Source of the DNA: an uncultured Erythrobacter sp.
Lineage (GTDB): Bacteria > Pseudomonadota > Alphaproteobacteria > Sphingomonadales > Sphingomonadaceae
DNA length: 64,000 bases
NCBI GenBank assembly: GCA_947493165.1
Contig: CANLPY010000001.1
Span: forward strand, 620,001-684,000
Direction: 5' to 3'
In this document: positions 1-9,505 of the stretch, in pieces
How the letters are laid out: the number at the start of each line of letters is the position of its first letter
Position numbering within the stretch: the stretch's first letter is position 1
Program-made: the position numbers and the translations under genes
The notes under the pieces: model-generated
Seen by the model: only the letters and a program-made list of their open reading frames with translations
Databases searched by the model: none
What the model was told of the DNA's origin: nothing

Positions 1-590
1 AAGATTGCCCCCATCAGCATGTAGGTTTGCGGCCAACCGAGCCGCGCGGCGATGATCAGACCAAATGCGCCGCCGACCAGCGCCGCTAGACGATATCCCA
101 TCTGGTAAACCGTGGAGAGGATATCCAGCGTGGCCTTTTCATCCGCCACGTCAATCCGCCACGCATTAATCGCAATGTCTTGTGTGGCGCTGGCAAGCGC
201 TCCGATCCCGGCGAGCAGGCTGAACCAGCCGATCGTCTCATTGCTGGGATTGCTGAGCGCCAAGGCGACTAGAATCGCGCCAAGCAGCAATTGCGAGGGC
301 ACGATCCATTGCTTGCGCTTACCCAGCATCCGCATGCCGGGAATGTTCACTTTGTCGATCAGCGGCGACCACAGAAACTGAAACGCATAAGCGAGACCGA
401 TGAGCGAGAAGACACCCATCGTCTCCAGATCAACCTCGGCATCGCTAAGCCATGCGAACAAAGTGCCAAGGAACAACGCGAACGGCAGCCCGCTGGCAAA
501 GCCAAACAGCGCCATATAGCCGGTTTTCTTCTGGCCCATCGACTGGAAGACTTCGCGCCAACCCGGTTTTTTTGCTTCGGCCTCAGCCAT
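1..590 (-). CDS. ampG: AmpG-family muropeptide MFS permease, 3' part missing
   Basis: The minus-strand frame from the ATG at 588-590 stays open to the left edge, giving about 196 N-terminal residues. It begins [15 protein letters not shown] and soon enters hydrophobic segments ([16 protein letters not shown]). The loop with DKVNIPGM and [14 protein letters not shown] and the later [10 protein letters not shown] are hallmarks of the AmpG branch of the major facilitator superfamily. Family members carry anhydro-muropeptides across the inner membrane for cell-wall recycling and influence beta-lactamase induction. The gene is divergent from the Rieske oxygenase gene, with 73 bases between the two starts. 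A further ATG 19 codons downstream is possible, but the first places a GGAAGGA stretch upstream. Substrate is inferred from the family. Confidence 0.8.
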   Translation of the reverse strand, partial: MAEAEAKKPGWREVFQSMGQKKTGYMALFGFASGLPFALFLGTLFAWLSDAEVDLETMGVFSLIGLAYAFQFLWSPLIDKVNIPGMRMLGKRKQWIVPSQLLLGAILVALALSNPSNETIGWFSLLAGIGALASATQDIAINAWRIDVADEKATLDILSTVYQMGYRLAALVGGAFGLIIAARLGWPQTYMLMGAI

Positions 591-663
591 TTTCCCTGCG
601 TCCTTCCGATCCCGCGTAATTTCTGCAACACTAGCGGCGGATGAGAGGAATAGGAACGCTTCG

Positions 664-1848
664 ATGAACGCCCCGACAACGCCATCAACACCTTTGCCAG
701 AAAGTGGTGCTGAAACACTTCGGCCAACACCGGGTCAATTGGCCTTGGCGCAGAAAATCAAGAGCGGCGAAATGCGCACAGCGGACCGGACCATGACTGT
801 CCGGGCGAGCGTCTATACAGATCCTGCCCACTTTGCGCGCGAGAAAGCGGCGCTGTTTGACCGGATGCCGCAAGTGATTGCGCCTTCCGCCTTGTTACCC
901 GCCCCCGGCATGTCAGTGCCGCATGATGGCACGGGTCGGCCGCTGCTGATCACGCGCGATAAACAAGGCGAGGTTCACGTTTTCCTCAATGTCTGCCGCC
1001 ATCGGGGCACACGTTTGGTTGAAGGGGACAAAGTGCAATGCGCCAGCCGCTTGGTCTGCCCGTATCACGCTTGGACATACAGGCTAGATGGGGCTTTGCT
1101 TGCCCTACCCCGGCCCGAAACCTTCCCCAGGCTTGAAAAACGCGAGCATAGCCTGATCGAAATGCCATCATGCGAGGCAGGCGGGCTGATCTGGTTTACC
1201 CCTAAAGACAGCGCAGACTTCTCTGAAGCCATGACTTTGGGTCAGGACTTTGCAGCCTTTGGGATGGGCAGCGCCCATCTGTTCCGCCGCAAGACGCATT
1301 CGGTAGCGGGCAATTGGAAGCTGATTATGGATGCATTCCTTGAAAGCTATCATGTCACTCGCCTCCACGCGAACACCATTGGGCCATTCTTTAAGGATGG
1401 AATCACCAGCGGCGACAATATCGGACCGCATCAACGCTCTGCCGTTGGACGCTTAGAGGAAATGGAGACGGTCGACCTTACCGATATGGCGGCGCTGCGT
1501 AAGGTGGTAACGTTTGCATACCAGCTGCTACCGGCAACGATCATCGTACCCAGCCCAGATTATGTGAATGTGATGGTTTTGATGCCGCAAGCTCACAATC
1601 ACACTCTAGTAGAAGACTTCATGTTAATCCCCGAAGAACCGGCGACCGAAAAGGCTAAGGCGCATTGGGAGCGCAGTTGGAACTTGCTTGATGGCGGTGT
1701 ATTCGCCAGCGAAGATTTCCGCGCTGCAGAACTGGGCCAACAAGGGTTGGAAACAGGTGCAATTGAGCATCTCACACTCGGCACGCTAGAAAGTGGCATC
1801 GCTCGATTCGATGAATCCATTTCAGCGGCATTGGCTGCTCATAAGTGA
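664..1848 (+). CDS. Rieske (2Fe-2S) ring-hydroxylating oxygenase, alpha-subunit type
   Basis: The 394-residue protein has the Rieske cluster ligands C111-x-H113 and C132-PY-H135 (CRHRG and CPYHAW), followed by a catalytic-domain iron site with H230 and H235 in ESYHVTRLH and an acidic residue upstream (MDAFLE). Length and order match the large subunit of aromatic-ring or betaine-type hydroxylating oxygenases, which use an external reductase to activate O2. No small subunit, ferredoxin or reductase gene lies next to it, so the substrate cannot be named. The downstream DUF6445-like gene starts 11 bases after the stop and probably shares the transcript. The start ATG follows the divergent ampG start. 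Confidence 0.87.
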   Translation: MNAPTTPSTPLPESGAETLRPTPGQLALAQKIKSGEMRTADRTMTVRASVYTDPAHFAREKAALFDRMPQVIAPSALLPAPGMSVPHDGTGRPLLITRDKQGEVHVFLNVCRHRGTRLVEGDKVQCASRLVCPYHAWTYRLDGALLALPRPETFPRLEKREHSLIEMPSCEAGGLIWFTPKDSADFSEAMTLGQDFAAFGMGSAHLFRRKTHSVAGNWKLIMDAFLESYHVTRLHANTIGPFFKDGITSGDNIGPHQRSAVGRLEEMETVDLTDMAALRKVVTFAYQLLPATIIVPSPDYVNVMVLMPQAHNHTLVEDFMLIPEEPATEKAKAHWERSWNLLDGGVFASEDFRAAELGQQGLETGAIEHLTLGTLESGIARFDESISAALAAHK

Positions 1849-1858
1849 CTCTGCAAAA

Positions 1859-2548
1859 ATGAACGTGACTAATGCTGAGCCAAGCTATGAAGTGCTAACC
1901 TTTGGGGAAGAACGCGAATCTGTTGTGGTGATTGACAGGTTTTCGGGAGAATTGAATCGGCTCATCACTGCCGGGCGCAGGGCCAGCTATGCACCAGCTC
2001 AAGGATATCCGGGTATCCGTAGCCCTCTTGATCCCAATTACCTAGCCAGCAAGTCTGCCGTGTTAGTCGACGCTCTATCCAACGTTTTCGGGCTCACTAA
2101 ACGCATCGGAATTGAAAGCTGCGCATTTTCCATCGTCACCACTCCGCCAGAAAAGCTTCACCCATCGCAGCGTATTCCCCATTATGACGGAACTGAGCCG
2201 GGCTTGATTGCCGTTGTGCAATACACCCAAGGCCCCGAAACAGGCGGAACCAGCTTTTATCGTCATAAACGCACGGGTTTTGAAACCATCTCTGATGACC
2301 GCGTGCAGGCGTACCGCGATGGGCTGGCAAAAGATGATGCAGAATATGGCCTGCCGCCTAACAGCTATCACCATGGCACATCGGATCGCTATGAGATGAT
2401 AGGAGAGGTTGCGGCAAAGCCCGACCGGTTGATCTTATATCGCGGGTGTAGGTTGCACTCCGGTTATATTCCGCAAGCTCCCGCTCCCGATACTGCACCC
2501 GATGCGCAGCGATTGACCGTCACCGCGTTTCTTGTTGGTGAAACATAG
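1859..2548 (+). CDS. DUF6445-like protein, possible Fe(II)/2-oxoglutarate-oxygenase fold
   Basis: From the ATG at 1859 the product has 229 residues; earlier in-frame GTG (1793) and ATG (1811) codons overlap the upstream gene and are less likely. I see an H-x-D pair (IPHYDGTEPG), then GGTSFYRHK, and a later LHSGYIP. This H-x-D...H spacing and the double-stranded beta-helix-like surroundings resemble Fe(II)/2-oxoglutarate oxygenases, and the overall sequence looks like the DUF6445 proteins of Sphingomonadales. It lies directly after the Rieske oxygenase, so a joint oxidative step is possible. The assignment comes from motif reading only; the enzyme activity is unproven. Confidence 0.6.
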   Translation: MNVTNAEPSYEVLTFGEERESVVVIDRFSGELNRLITAGRRASYAPAQGYPGIRSPLDPNYLASKSAVLVDALSNVFGLTKRIGIESCAFSIVTTPPEKLHPSQRIPHYDGTEPGLIAVVQYTQGPETGGTSFYRHKRTGFETISDDRVQAYRDGLAKDDAEYGLPPNSYHHGTSDRYEMIGEVAAKPDRLILYRGCRLHSGYIPQAPAPDTAPDAQRLTVTAFLVGET

Positions 2549-2599
2549 GCAGCGCGCGAGTTGCGCAAGACCGGCGGAAAGCCTAGGCGCATCCTCGAA

Positions 2600-3385
2600 A
2601 TGACCAAGTCAGAAAAATCCGCTGATCGGCCCGAAGGGGATCGGATCGCCAAGCTGCTCGCCCGAGCTGGTGTCGCTAGCCGCCGGGAGGTAGAGCGCAT
2701 GATAGCCGATGGCCGCATATCCATACGCGGCAAAGTGGTCGAAACACCGGCAACATTCCTCACTGACCTGCGCGGTGTAAGCGTAGATGGCAAAGCCGTC
2801 GGACCAATTGAACCATCACAGCTTTATGCCTTCCACAAGCCAACCGGACTGCTAACGGCGGAGCGTGATTTCACTGGCCGAGCGACAATCTATGACGCGC
2901 TGGTCAATGCTCTGCCCAAGGGCACACCGCGATTGATGCCAATCGGCAGGCTCGATCTGAACACCGAAGGTTTGCTTTTGCTCACCAATGATGGCGGGCT
3001 AAAGCGGCAAATGGAGCTGCCCGCCAGCGGCATTCCCCGCACCTACCGCGCCCGCGCATTCGGCGATGTCTCTCAGGAACAGCTCGAAGCCTTGGCCGAG
3101 GGCATAGAGATTGATGGCGTACGGTATGGCTCCATCAATGCAAACAAGGAACACGGCGGCAAAGCCGGCGGCCGTAATCAGTGGATCGAAATGACGATCA
3201 CTGAAGGCAAGAACCGCGAAGTTCGCCGGGTGCTTGAATATCTCGGCCTGGAGGTCAGCCGCCTTATTCGCACCGCCTACGGCCCGTTTGAACTGGCTGA
3301 TTTAGGGCGCGGTCAGGCTCAACGCATACGCAAAGGCGATCTCGATCGTTTTATCAGCACGCTAAAGCGGTCAAACAAGTCGTGA
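2600..3385 (+). CDS. rRNA pseudouridine synthase, RsuA/RluB family
   Basis: The 261-residue protein has an N-terminal S4 RNA-binding domain (RIAKLLARAGVASRREVERM) and a pseudouridine synthase domain with the catalytic-Asp motif GRLDLNTEGLLLLTNDG and the C-terminal EGKNREVRR...RLIRTAYGPF. This is the RsuA/RluB/RluE/RluF group, which isomerises uridine in 16S or 23S rRNA. RluB is the likeliest member by length, but I cannot fix the target site. The frame extends upstream to a TTG at 2561; the ATG at 2600 gives a normal N-terminus. The stop overlaps the rsmD start as GTGA, so the two rRNA-modifying genes are translationally coupled. Confidence 0.85.
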   Translation: MTKSEKSADRPEGDRIAKLLARAGVASRREVERMIADGRISIRGKVVETPATFLTDLRGVSVDGKAVGPIEPSQLYAFHKPTGLLTAERDFTGRATIYDALVNALPKGTPRLMPIGRLDLNTEGLLLLTNDGGLKRQMELPASGIPRTYRARAFGDVSQEQLEALAEGIEIDGVRYGSINANKEHGGKAGGRNQWIEMTITEGKNREVRRVLEYLGLEVSRLIRTAYGPFELADLGRGQAQRIRKGDLDRFISTLKRSNKS

Positions 3386-3933
3386 GAGTGATTGCTGGCG
3401 ATTGGCGCGGGCGAAAGCTGATTGCGCCCAAAGGCGACGCGACCCGGCCCACTGGGGACCGGACACGCGAGACATTGTTTTCAATGCTGACTAGCAGGCT
3501 TGGCGGATTTGATGACTTGCGCGTCGCAGACCTGTTCGCCGGCTCTGGAGCATTAGGGATAGAAGCGCTCAGCCGCGGAGCGGCGCATTGCCACTTCGTT
3601 GAGCAAGACCGCGCAGCGCTCGACACGATCCGAGCCAACCTGAAAGCACTCGATGCAACCGCGAAGGGCTCAGTTCAGGCTGGCTCGGTCATGGCGCTGG
3701 GCCCTGCAAGAGAGCCTTACGACCTTATTTTGCTCGACCCTCCTTATGAAACCGGTGCTGGCATGGTCGCGCTGGACCGTTTGCAGCGCCACGGTTGGAT
3801 TGGCCCGGCCACTTGGATGGCGATGGAAACCGCGCGCGGCGAAGATACGAGCGTCAAAGGACTTGAGACCGAGACCGAACGGCGGGTTGGTAAGGGAAAG
3901 CTCACCTTGCTGCGTCTGGTGCATGGGGTTTAA
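3382..3933 (+). CDS. rsmD: 16S rRNA (guanine966-N2)-methyltransferase RsmD
   Basis: This 183-residue class I methyltransferase begins MRVIAGDWRGRKL, typical of RsmD. It has the SAM-binding motif DLFAGSGALGIEALSRGA and the catalytic LLDPPYETG. RsmD methylates N2 of G966 in 16S rRNA on the small subunit. The GTG start overlaps the stop of the upstream pseudouridine synthase by four bases. A GC-rich hairpin follows the stop and may end the transcript. Confidence 0.9.
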   Translation: MRVIAGDWRGRKLIAPKGDATRPTGDRTRETLFSMLTSRLGGFDDLRVADLFAGSGALGIEALSRGAAHCHFVEQDRAALDTIRANLKALDATAKGSVQAGSVMALGPAREPYDLILLDPPYETGAGMVALDRLQRHGWIGPATWMAMETARGEDTSVKGLETETERRVGKGKLTLLRLVHGV

Positions 3934-3970
3934 CCAGACAAATAGCCCCGCCGATCGGCCCGAAGGTTCA

Positions 3971-3990
3971 CCGGGCCACGAATGGCCCGG
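3971..3990. terminator. Hairpin between rsmD and a convergent exported-protein gene
   Basis: CCGGGCCA and TGGCCCGG form a perfect 8-base-pair stem around a CGAA loop. It lies 37 bases after rsmD and just before the end of the convergent gene, so it could end transcription from either side. There is no clear T tract, so intrinsic termination is uncertain. Confidence 0.5.
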
Positions 3991-4006
3991 CAAGCGTTTC
4001 GGCGTC

Positions 4007-4432
4007 CTAGTTTTCGCCCTCTGGCATTGGGGCGGGCTCTTCAACCGGCTGATCGCTCGGGTCTGATGCAGGCGCTCCAGCCCCTGCTGCGCGCGCCTCA
4101 ATAATTTGCCATGTCGACTCGCGATCAGGGCCGCTCATTGAGGTGATGAGCACACGGTCATCATCAGACAGGCGCCAGAACAGATCTTGGCGATCTGGTG
4201 ACAACGTCCAATAATACCCGCGTGTTTCCATCGGCCATGTGTCGTACGCAGCCTGTTGATCGGGCGGCCAACTGTCATAAGCTGCGGTCTGATCAGGGTT
4301 CATTGCCGTGTCCGCCGGCGCAGCAGGCGCAACGGGCGCAGCGCCATCATCCTGAGCCACAGCAACAGAACCAATAGGTATAGCAAACGCCATAGCTCCG
4401 GCGCCGATAAGTAGTGAAAGTGAATTACGCAT
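4007..4432 (-). CDS. Exported protein of unknown function, WP/DR-rich repeats
   Basis: A 141-residue product starts MRNSLSLLIGAGAMAF with a signal peptide ending near VAVAQDDG. The start is the ATG at 4430-4432 because GGAG lies eight bases before it; a TTG four codons earlier is in frame. The mature part has an Ala/Pro-rich spacer, then similar segments (AAYDSWPPDQQ, AAYDTWPMETR, GYYWTLSPDRQ, LFWRLSDDDR), roughly a 13-residue degenerate repeat, and ends in an acidic Pro-rich tail. I do not recognise a named domain. The protein is probably periplasmic. It is convergent with rsmD and divergent from uvrD. Confidence 0.7.
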   Translation of the reverse strand: MRNSLSLLIGAGAMAFAIPIGSVAVAQDDGAAPVAPAAPADTAMNPDQTAAYDSWPPDQQAAYDTWPMETRGYYWTLSPDRQDLFWRLSDDDRVLITSMSGPDRESTWQIIEARAAGAGAPASDPSDQPVEEPAPMPEGEN

Positions 4433-4696
4433 GGGATTCTCCAATAAGTTTTCCCAAGCGTTACGAACGCGGCCTGCTTGCTCTTAGCGAGTTGCCCTCT
4501 GAGCAAGCACAAACACTTATGGCGATTGTTTCGCCATTCGCGAAGGCTTTGGCAGATCGCATAGCGCATTGCGCGCACGGTTAAGCGTCATGCGTGGTGA
4601 AAGCGCGGCGGGACGAATTTGTCCGGTCATTCTTGCGAATTTAGCGATTATACAATCGGGTATGAGGCGGTTTGTGTGCTTGCAGGTAAGCGCCGT

Positions 4697-4711
4697 GTTC
4701 TCTAACTGTTC
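4697..4711 (+). promoter_or_regulatory. LexA/SOS box before uvrD
   Basis: GTTC-TCTAACT-GTTC matches exactly the alphaproteobacterial LexA operator GTTC-N7-GTTC. It ends 11 bases before the uvrD ATG, a position where LexA would block initiation. The same motif precedes recA and uvrA in this window. Confidence 0.85.
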
Positions 4712-4722
4712 ACACAATTGTT

Positions 4723-7038
4723 ATGAGTGATCCTTTGCCCCTACCCGCCAATGCACCGCCGCCGGAAGGCGCTGTGCCGCCCTATGCCGCAATGTTAAAC
4801 GCGCCGCAGCGCGAAGCTGTGCTGACGACAGAGGGGCCCGTTTTGATGCTGGCGGGAGCCGGCACAGGTAAAACAGCCGCCCTCACCGCTCGGCTTGCCC
4901 ATCTGGTGGCGACCCGCCGCGCCTACCCAAGCCAGATCCTATGCGTGACCTTTACCAATAAAGCCGCGCGCGAAATGCGCGAACGGGTTGCCAAGCATTT
5001 GGGTGAGAGCGTTGAGGGTATGCCGTGGCTCGGCACGTTCCATTCGATCTGCGCAAAAATGCTGCGCCGCCATGCTGAACTGGTCGGCCTGCAATCAAAT
5101 TACACCATTATCGATACCGACGATCAGCTGCGCTTACTGAAACAGCTTATCACTCAGAATGATCTGGATGAGAAACGCTGGCCCGCCCGCCAACTCGCTG
5201 GCCTGATTGATCGTTGGAAGAACCGCGGGCTTAACCCCGGCGATCTCGATGCGGTGGAGAACGAAAGCTACGCCAATGGGCGTGGTCAGGCGATGTATCA
5301 GTTATATCAGGACCGCATGAAAGCGCTGAACGCATGCGATTTCGGCGATTTGATGCTTCACGTGCTCAACATCTTCCGCAAGCACAATGATGTGCTCGCC
5401 GAGTATCAACAGCGCTTCAAATACATCCTAGTTGATGAGTATCAGGATACAAACGCCGTCCAATATCTGTGGCTGCGACTGCTTGCGCAGAGCCATAAGA
5501 ATATCTGCGTGGTCGGAGACGATGACCAGTCAATCTATTCCTGGCGCGGCGCAGAGGTTGCCAATATCCTGCGCTTTGAAAAGGATTTTCCCGGCGCGCA
5601 TGTCGTGCGGCTGGAACAGAATTATCGCTCCACTCCGCATATTCTTGGAGCGGCATCCGGCCTGATACGGGCAAACAGCGAACGGCACGAAAAGACGCTG
5701 TGGACCGAAGTGAACGCGGGCGACAAGGTCCGCGTTGTTGGCGTGTGGGATGCGCCGGAAGAGGCACGCCGTGTGGGTGAAGAGATTGAGCGGCTAGAGG
5801 GTGAAGGCGCTCCATTAGACCAAGTCGCCATCTTGGTGCGCGCGCAATATCAGACGCGCGAATTTGAAGACCGATTCATCCAGATCGGCATCAACTACCG
5901 CATCATCGGCGGTTTTCGCTTTTATGAGCGGGCCGAAATCCGCGATGCGCTTGCCTATCTGCGCGTCATTGCTCAGCCGCAAGATGATCTCGCGTTTGAG
6001 CGGATCTATAACCAACCCAAACGCGGGCTCGGCGCAAAAACGCTGGAAAAGATGCACCAGCATTCCCGGCTCACCAATATGCCGTTGGCTGCTGCGTCCC
6101 TCGCGCTGGCCGATAGCGATGAGCTGCCCGCGCGCGCCGCCAACACAATCGGCGCGATGATGCGGCAATTCCTCGTCTGGCGTGAGGCAGCAGAGGCGGT
6201 CACGCCTTCTGACCTGCTGCGCATGGTGCTGGAAGAAAGCGGCTATAACGACATGCTGCAAAAGGATCGCAGCCCGGAAAGCGCCGGGCGGCAGGAGAAT
6301 CTATCCGAACTCGCCCGCGCAATGGAAGAATACGAAACGCTCGGTGACTTTCTTGAGCATGTTTCGCTCGTGATGGACAATGATCGCAGCGAAGATGAAG
6401 AGACCGTCACGATCATGACGATACACGGCGCGAAGGGGCTAGAGTTTGACCACGTGTTTTGCGTCGGTTGGGAAGAAGGCGTGTTCCCTAGCCAGCGCTC
6501 GCTAGACGAAGGGGGCCTTGCCAGCCTCGAAGAAGAACGCCGCCTTGCATACGTTGCGATCACCCGCGCACGGCGCAAATGCCATATTTTCCACGCCGCA
6601 AATCGCCGCATTTACGGCCAATGGACCAGCTCCATCCCCTCGCGCTTTATTGAGGAATTGCCAGAAGAGCATATCACTCAAGAAACAACCATGACCGGCG
6701 GCGCCAGCCTGTGGCAAGCCAATTGGAGCGAGCAGGACGATCCCTTTGCCCATGTCGCCCAAGCTCAGCCAGGCAGAGCGCAAACGCGCGGACCAGGTTG
6801 GCAGCGCGCGTTATCTTCAGGCTATGATACCAAGCCTGCGCGGGTGCGCGAAAACGCACGATCCGCTGCTAGCTTTGCCGCCAAGCCTCGCAGCGACATC
6901 AGCATTGGTGCAATGGTCCATCACGATAAATTCGGCACGGGCTGCGTGACCGATCAGGAAGGCAACAAACTTGAGATTGAATTTGAGGAATACGGCACAA
7001 AGCGCGTGCTAGACAGCTTTGTGAAACTGGCTGGTTGA
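4723..7038 (+). CDS. uvrD: UvrD/PcrA-type superfamily 1 DNA helicase
   Basis: The 771-residue protein has the full set of SF1A helicase motifs: Walker A LAGAGTGKT (about 43-51), TFTNKAAREM, motif II VDEYQDTN, DDDQSIYSWRGA, QNYRST, TIHGAKGLEFDHVF and VAITRARRK. The C-terminus has the small Tudor-like fold common to UvrD/PcrA (VHHDKFGTGCVT...). UvrD unwinds 3'-5' and acts in nucleotide excision repair, removing incised strands and UvrABC, and in mismatch repair. An exact LexA operator sits 11 bases upstream of the ATG. The gene seems monocistronic, since the next gene is convergent. Confidence 0.93.
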   Translation: MSDPLPLPANAPPPEGAVPPYAAMLNAPQREAVLTTEGPVLMLAGAGTGKTAALTARLAHLVATRRAYPSQILCVTFTNKAAREMRERVAKHLGESVEGMPWLGTFHSICAKMLRRHAELVGLQSNYTIIDTDDQLRLLKQLITQNDLDEKRWPARQLAGLIDRWKNRGLNPGDLDAVENESYANGRGQAMYQLYQDRMKALNACDFGDLMLHVLNIFRKHNDVLAEYQQRFKYILVDEYQDTNAVQYLWLRLLAQSHKNICVVGDDDQSIYSWRGAEVANILRFEKDFPGAHVVRLEQNYRSTPHILGAASGLIRANSERHEKTLWTEVNAGDKVRVVGVWDAPEEARRVGEEIERLEGEGAPLDQVAILVRAQYQTREFEDRFIQIGINYRIIGGFRFYERAEIRDALAYLRVIAQPQDDLAFERIYNQPKRGLGAKTLEKMHQHSRLTNMPLAAASLALADSDELPARAANTIGAMMRQFLVWREAAEAVTPSDLLRMVLEESGYNDMLQKDRSPESAGRQENLSELARAMEEYETLGDFLEHVSLVMDNDRSEDEETVTIMTIHGAKGLEFDHVFCVGWEEGVFPSQRSLDEGGLASLEEERRLAYVAITRARRKCHIFHAANRRIYGQWTSSIPSRFIEELPEEHITQETTMTGGASLWQANWSEQDDPFAHVAQAQPGRAQTRGPGWQRALSSGYDTKPARVRENARSAASFAAKPRSDISIGAMVHHDKFGTGCVTDQEGNKLEIEFEEYGTKRVLDSFVKLAG

Positions 7039-7138
7039 GCAAGCTCTGTGATGAGGCATATTCGAAGGCAATTGCATGACCACCCCTATGAATGCAGCGC
7101 CTTAGAACCCCAGCATTAACCAAGGCCTCGTTTGGGCG

Positions 7139-8608
7139 TCAATCCAAACCTACGTCTAAGAAACCCGGCTTTGGACCATTCCATTCGCCCGCCGCAACAG
7201 GCTCATCATCCTCATCGCGGCGGCGGTGAGCACGCTTTGGCCTTTCATCTGACTTAGCGATATCCGACTGCGCATGATTGGCCTTTGGCTTGCGCGGTTG
7301 GCGTTCGCGCTTGGGCTTTTCGCTGCGCTCTTCGTGATCGTCTTGTGATGGCGCGCGCTTGGCCGGAGCCTCCTTCTTGGGCGCATCCTTCTTGGACGCA
7401 TCCTTGCGTGACCGCGACCGCTTTGGTTTATCTTCAGACGCATTATCGTCAGACGATTGCTTCGATGCAGGATCAGCGATTTCGACCCGCACATCATCTT
7501 TGCCGAACACGTCGATCTTATTTCCAGTCAGCTTTTCGACGTTGTCGATCGCTTCGGAATCGGATTTCGTGACAAAAGTGAAAGCGCGCCCCTTCGCACC
7601 AGCACGGCCCGTGCGGCCAATCCGGTGGACGTAATCGTCTGGATGCCAAGGTGTGTCATAATTAAAGACGTGGCTGACGCCTTTGATATCAAGCCCCCGC
7701 GCAGCCACATCGGACGCAACCAGAATATTGATATCGCCCGATTTGAACCTTTCCAGCTCTTTCTGGCGGGTGTTCTGATCAATATCGCCGTGGATTTCTC
7801 CGCTGCGGAAACCGTCCTGCTGCAATTTCTTGTTCAATTCACGAACGGTCGTCTTCTTGTTGGAGAATACAATCGCCGTTTCAACGTGATCGTTTCGCAG
7901 CAGCCATTGCAGCGTCGATAGCTTGGCGCGTTGTTCAACATTGACTTTAAACGCGGTGATATCTTTGTTGGTGGTCGCCGCGCGTGCCGTTTCAATCCGC
8001 TTTGGATTGCTGAGAAACGTTTTCGCCAATTTCGCAATAGGCGGCGGCATGGTTGCTGAAAACAGCATAGTCTGCCGCGTTTCAGGCAGTTTGGAACAGA
8101 CAAATTCGATGTCGGGAATGAAACCCATGTCGAGCATCCGGTCCGCTTCATCGATCACCAACAGCTCGCAGCCATTTAGCAGGATCTTACCACGCTCAAA
8201 CAAATCCATCAGGCGGCCTGGCGTAGCGATCAGAACATCGACGCCCTCGTTCAGCGCCTTAAGCTGGTCACCCATCTGGACGCCGCCGATTAGCAGCGCC
8301 ATTTTCAGGTCGTGGTTCTTGCCATACTTCTCAAAGTTTTCGGCAACTTGCGCAGCCAGTTCGCGCGTCGGCTCAAGAATGAGCGAGCGCGGCATCAGCG
8401 CGCGGCGGCGGCCGCTGGCCATCACATCAATCATGGGCAGAACAAAGCTGGCCGTTTTGCCTGTTCCAGTCTGCGCAATACCAATGATGTCTTTCATCAT
8501 CAGAACGGCTGGGATCGCCTCTGCTTGAATAGCGGTAGGCTCAGTGTAGCCAGCGTCATCGACGGCTTTGAGCAATTCAGGTGAGAGGCCGAGATCGGCG
8601 AATGTCAT
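7139..8608 (-). CDS. DEAD-box RNA helicase, RhlE-like
   Basis: The 489-residue protein starts MTFADLGLSPELLKAV and has the Q motif, motif I AQTGTGKT, PTRELAAQ, TPGRL, DEAD box VIDEADRMLDMG, the SAT motif, ARGLDIKG and HRIGRTGRAG. The final ~110 residues are a Lys/Arg/Asp-rich disordered tail, as in RhlE-type enzymes, and likely bind RNA. Such helicases remodel RNA in ribosome assembly and mRNA decay and are often cold-responsive. The 5' leader has an AT-rich stretch and a short GC hairpin. RhlE is the best family guess; CsdA/DeaD is less likely because the specific C-terminal RNA-binding domain is absent. Confidence 0.88.
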   Translation of the reverse strand: MTFADLGLSPELLKAVDDAGYTEPTAIQAEAIPAVLMMKDIIGIAQTGTGKTASFVLPMIDVMASGRRRALMPRSLILEPTRELAAQVAENFEKYGKNHDLKMALLIGGVQMGDQLKALNEGVDVLIATPGRLMDLFERGKILLNGCELLVIDEADRMLDMGFIPDIEFVCSKLPETRQTMLFSATMPPPIAKLAKTFLSNPKRIETARAATTNKDITAFKVNVEQRAKLSTLQWLLRNDHVETAIVFSNKKTTVRELNKKLQQDGFRSGEIHGDIDQNTRQKELERFKSGDINILVASDVAARGLDIKGVSHVFNYDTPWHPDDYVHRIGRTGRAGAKGRAFTFVTKSDSEAIDNVEKLTGNKIDVFGKDDVRVEIADPASKQSSDDNASEDKPKRSRSRKDASKKDAPKKEAPAKRAPSQDDHEERSEKPKRERQPRKPKANHAQSDIAKSDERPKRAHRRRDEDDEPVAAGEWNGPKPGFLDVGLD

Positions 8609-8632
8609 CGTGATTATTTTTTCCGGATAAGG

Positions 8633-8648
8633 GCGGCGTTAGCGCCGC
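8633..8648. other. Short GC hairpin in the RhlE-like helicase leader
   Basis: GCGGCG and CGCCGC form a perfect 6-base-pair stem with a 4-base loop, 25 bases upstream of the helicase ATG. On the helicase strand it is followed by an A-rich stretch leading into the start codon. It could affect translation or be the end of the upstream transcript. Confidence 0.35.
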
Positions 8649-8750
8649 GAATAAATGCGTGATGCAGTAATGTTGCATCAAGTGCGTGCCGGATCGCTGA
8701 AATACGGCGAAAAGTCAAGAAAACGGCCAAATTTGGGCAGGCCTATCGCC

Positions 8751-9347
8751 TTAGTCGTTAACCGCGACCAAACGCCGCATCCGCGCCACTTGGCACTTTG
8801 CACCGGATCGGGATTGAAGCCGATCCCGCGAAACGCACAGTTTGCCGTCTTCGTTTTTGTCTACGTAAAAGCCTGAATAGAACTCTCGCGCGAGGCAGGT
8901 TTTTTCAAGATTTATGGATATAATCCGGCGGTCACGCAGGAACAAAAGCAAGCGATTACCACTGCCAGTTTGAACGCCCGCGATCCGATCAAGAGGCAAG
9001 CATTTGTCCATCTTGCGCTCTTCAAAGCGGGTCGACAGCCCTTGCTGCGGAGCTTGCGCAAGCAATTGTGAACGCTCGCTTGGCCGCGCTGGAGAAATGC
9101 GCACCGTCACGCGCTGCTCAATGCGAACTTGCCTGACGGTGTTGCTGTCATGAAGTGCGTTCAGCGGATTTGCTGCTGATGGTAGGATCGGACTTGCATC
9201 TTCAAGCTGCGTTTGATTAGCGACTGGCCTTGTCTGCTCTTCTACCGCGAGTTGTGCTGGCGGCGCGACCAACAAGGGCGCAGAACTTTGGCCGATCATA
9301 GGCAGGATCAGGGCAACAGGCGCTGCAAGCGCGAACATGCTGGGCAT
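8751..9347 (-). CDS. Exported or anchored protein of unknown function
   Basis: The start at 9345-9347 is chosen because AGGAGGG lies about ten bases upstream; the frame extends 25 codons further without a better site. The 198-residue product begins MPSMFALAAPVALILPMIG, a likely signal or anchor, followed by a Pro/Ala/Gln linker. A C-terminal region of about 90 residues has three cysteines (CLPLDRIAGVQ, EKTCLAREFY, GKLCVSRD) and ends basic. I read RIEQRVTVRISPA as the start of a small envelope domain also seen in related sphingomonads, but I cannot name it. It is divergent from the FAD-dehydrogenase gene. Confidence 0.65.
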   Translation of the reverse strand: MPSMFALAAPVALILPMIGQSSAPLLVAPPAQLAVEEQTRPVANQTQLEDASPILPSAANPLNALHDSNTVRQVRIEQRVTVRISPARPSERSQLLAQAPQQGLSTRFEERKMDKCLPLDRIAGVQTGSGNRLLLFLRDRRIISINLEKTCLAREFYSGFYVDKNEDGKLCVSRDRLQSRSGAKCQVARMRRLVAVND

Positions 9348-9505
9348 GAGCTGAGACCCTCCTGAAAACCGCAGCGCACCCCCTTCGGATCCGCCAAACT
9401 TGCCGCGATCTAGCACGCGCAATTGAATGCTGGCTTAATCTGTTGGACAAATACCCGCAAAGCGCTGGCAAAAACGCGTTCAGCTGTGGCATAGCAGCCA
9501 CAATT

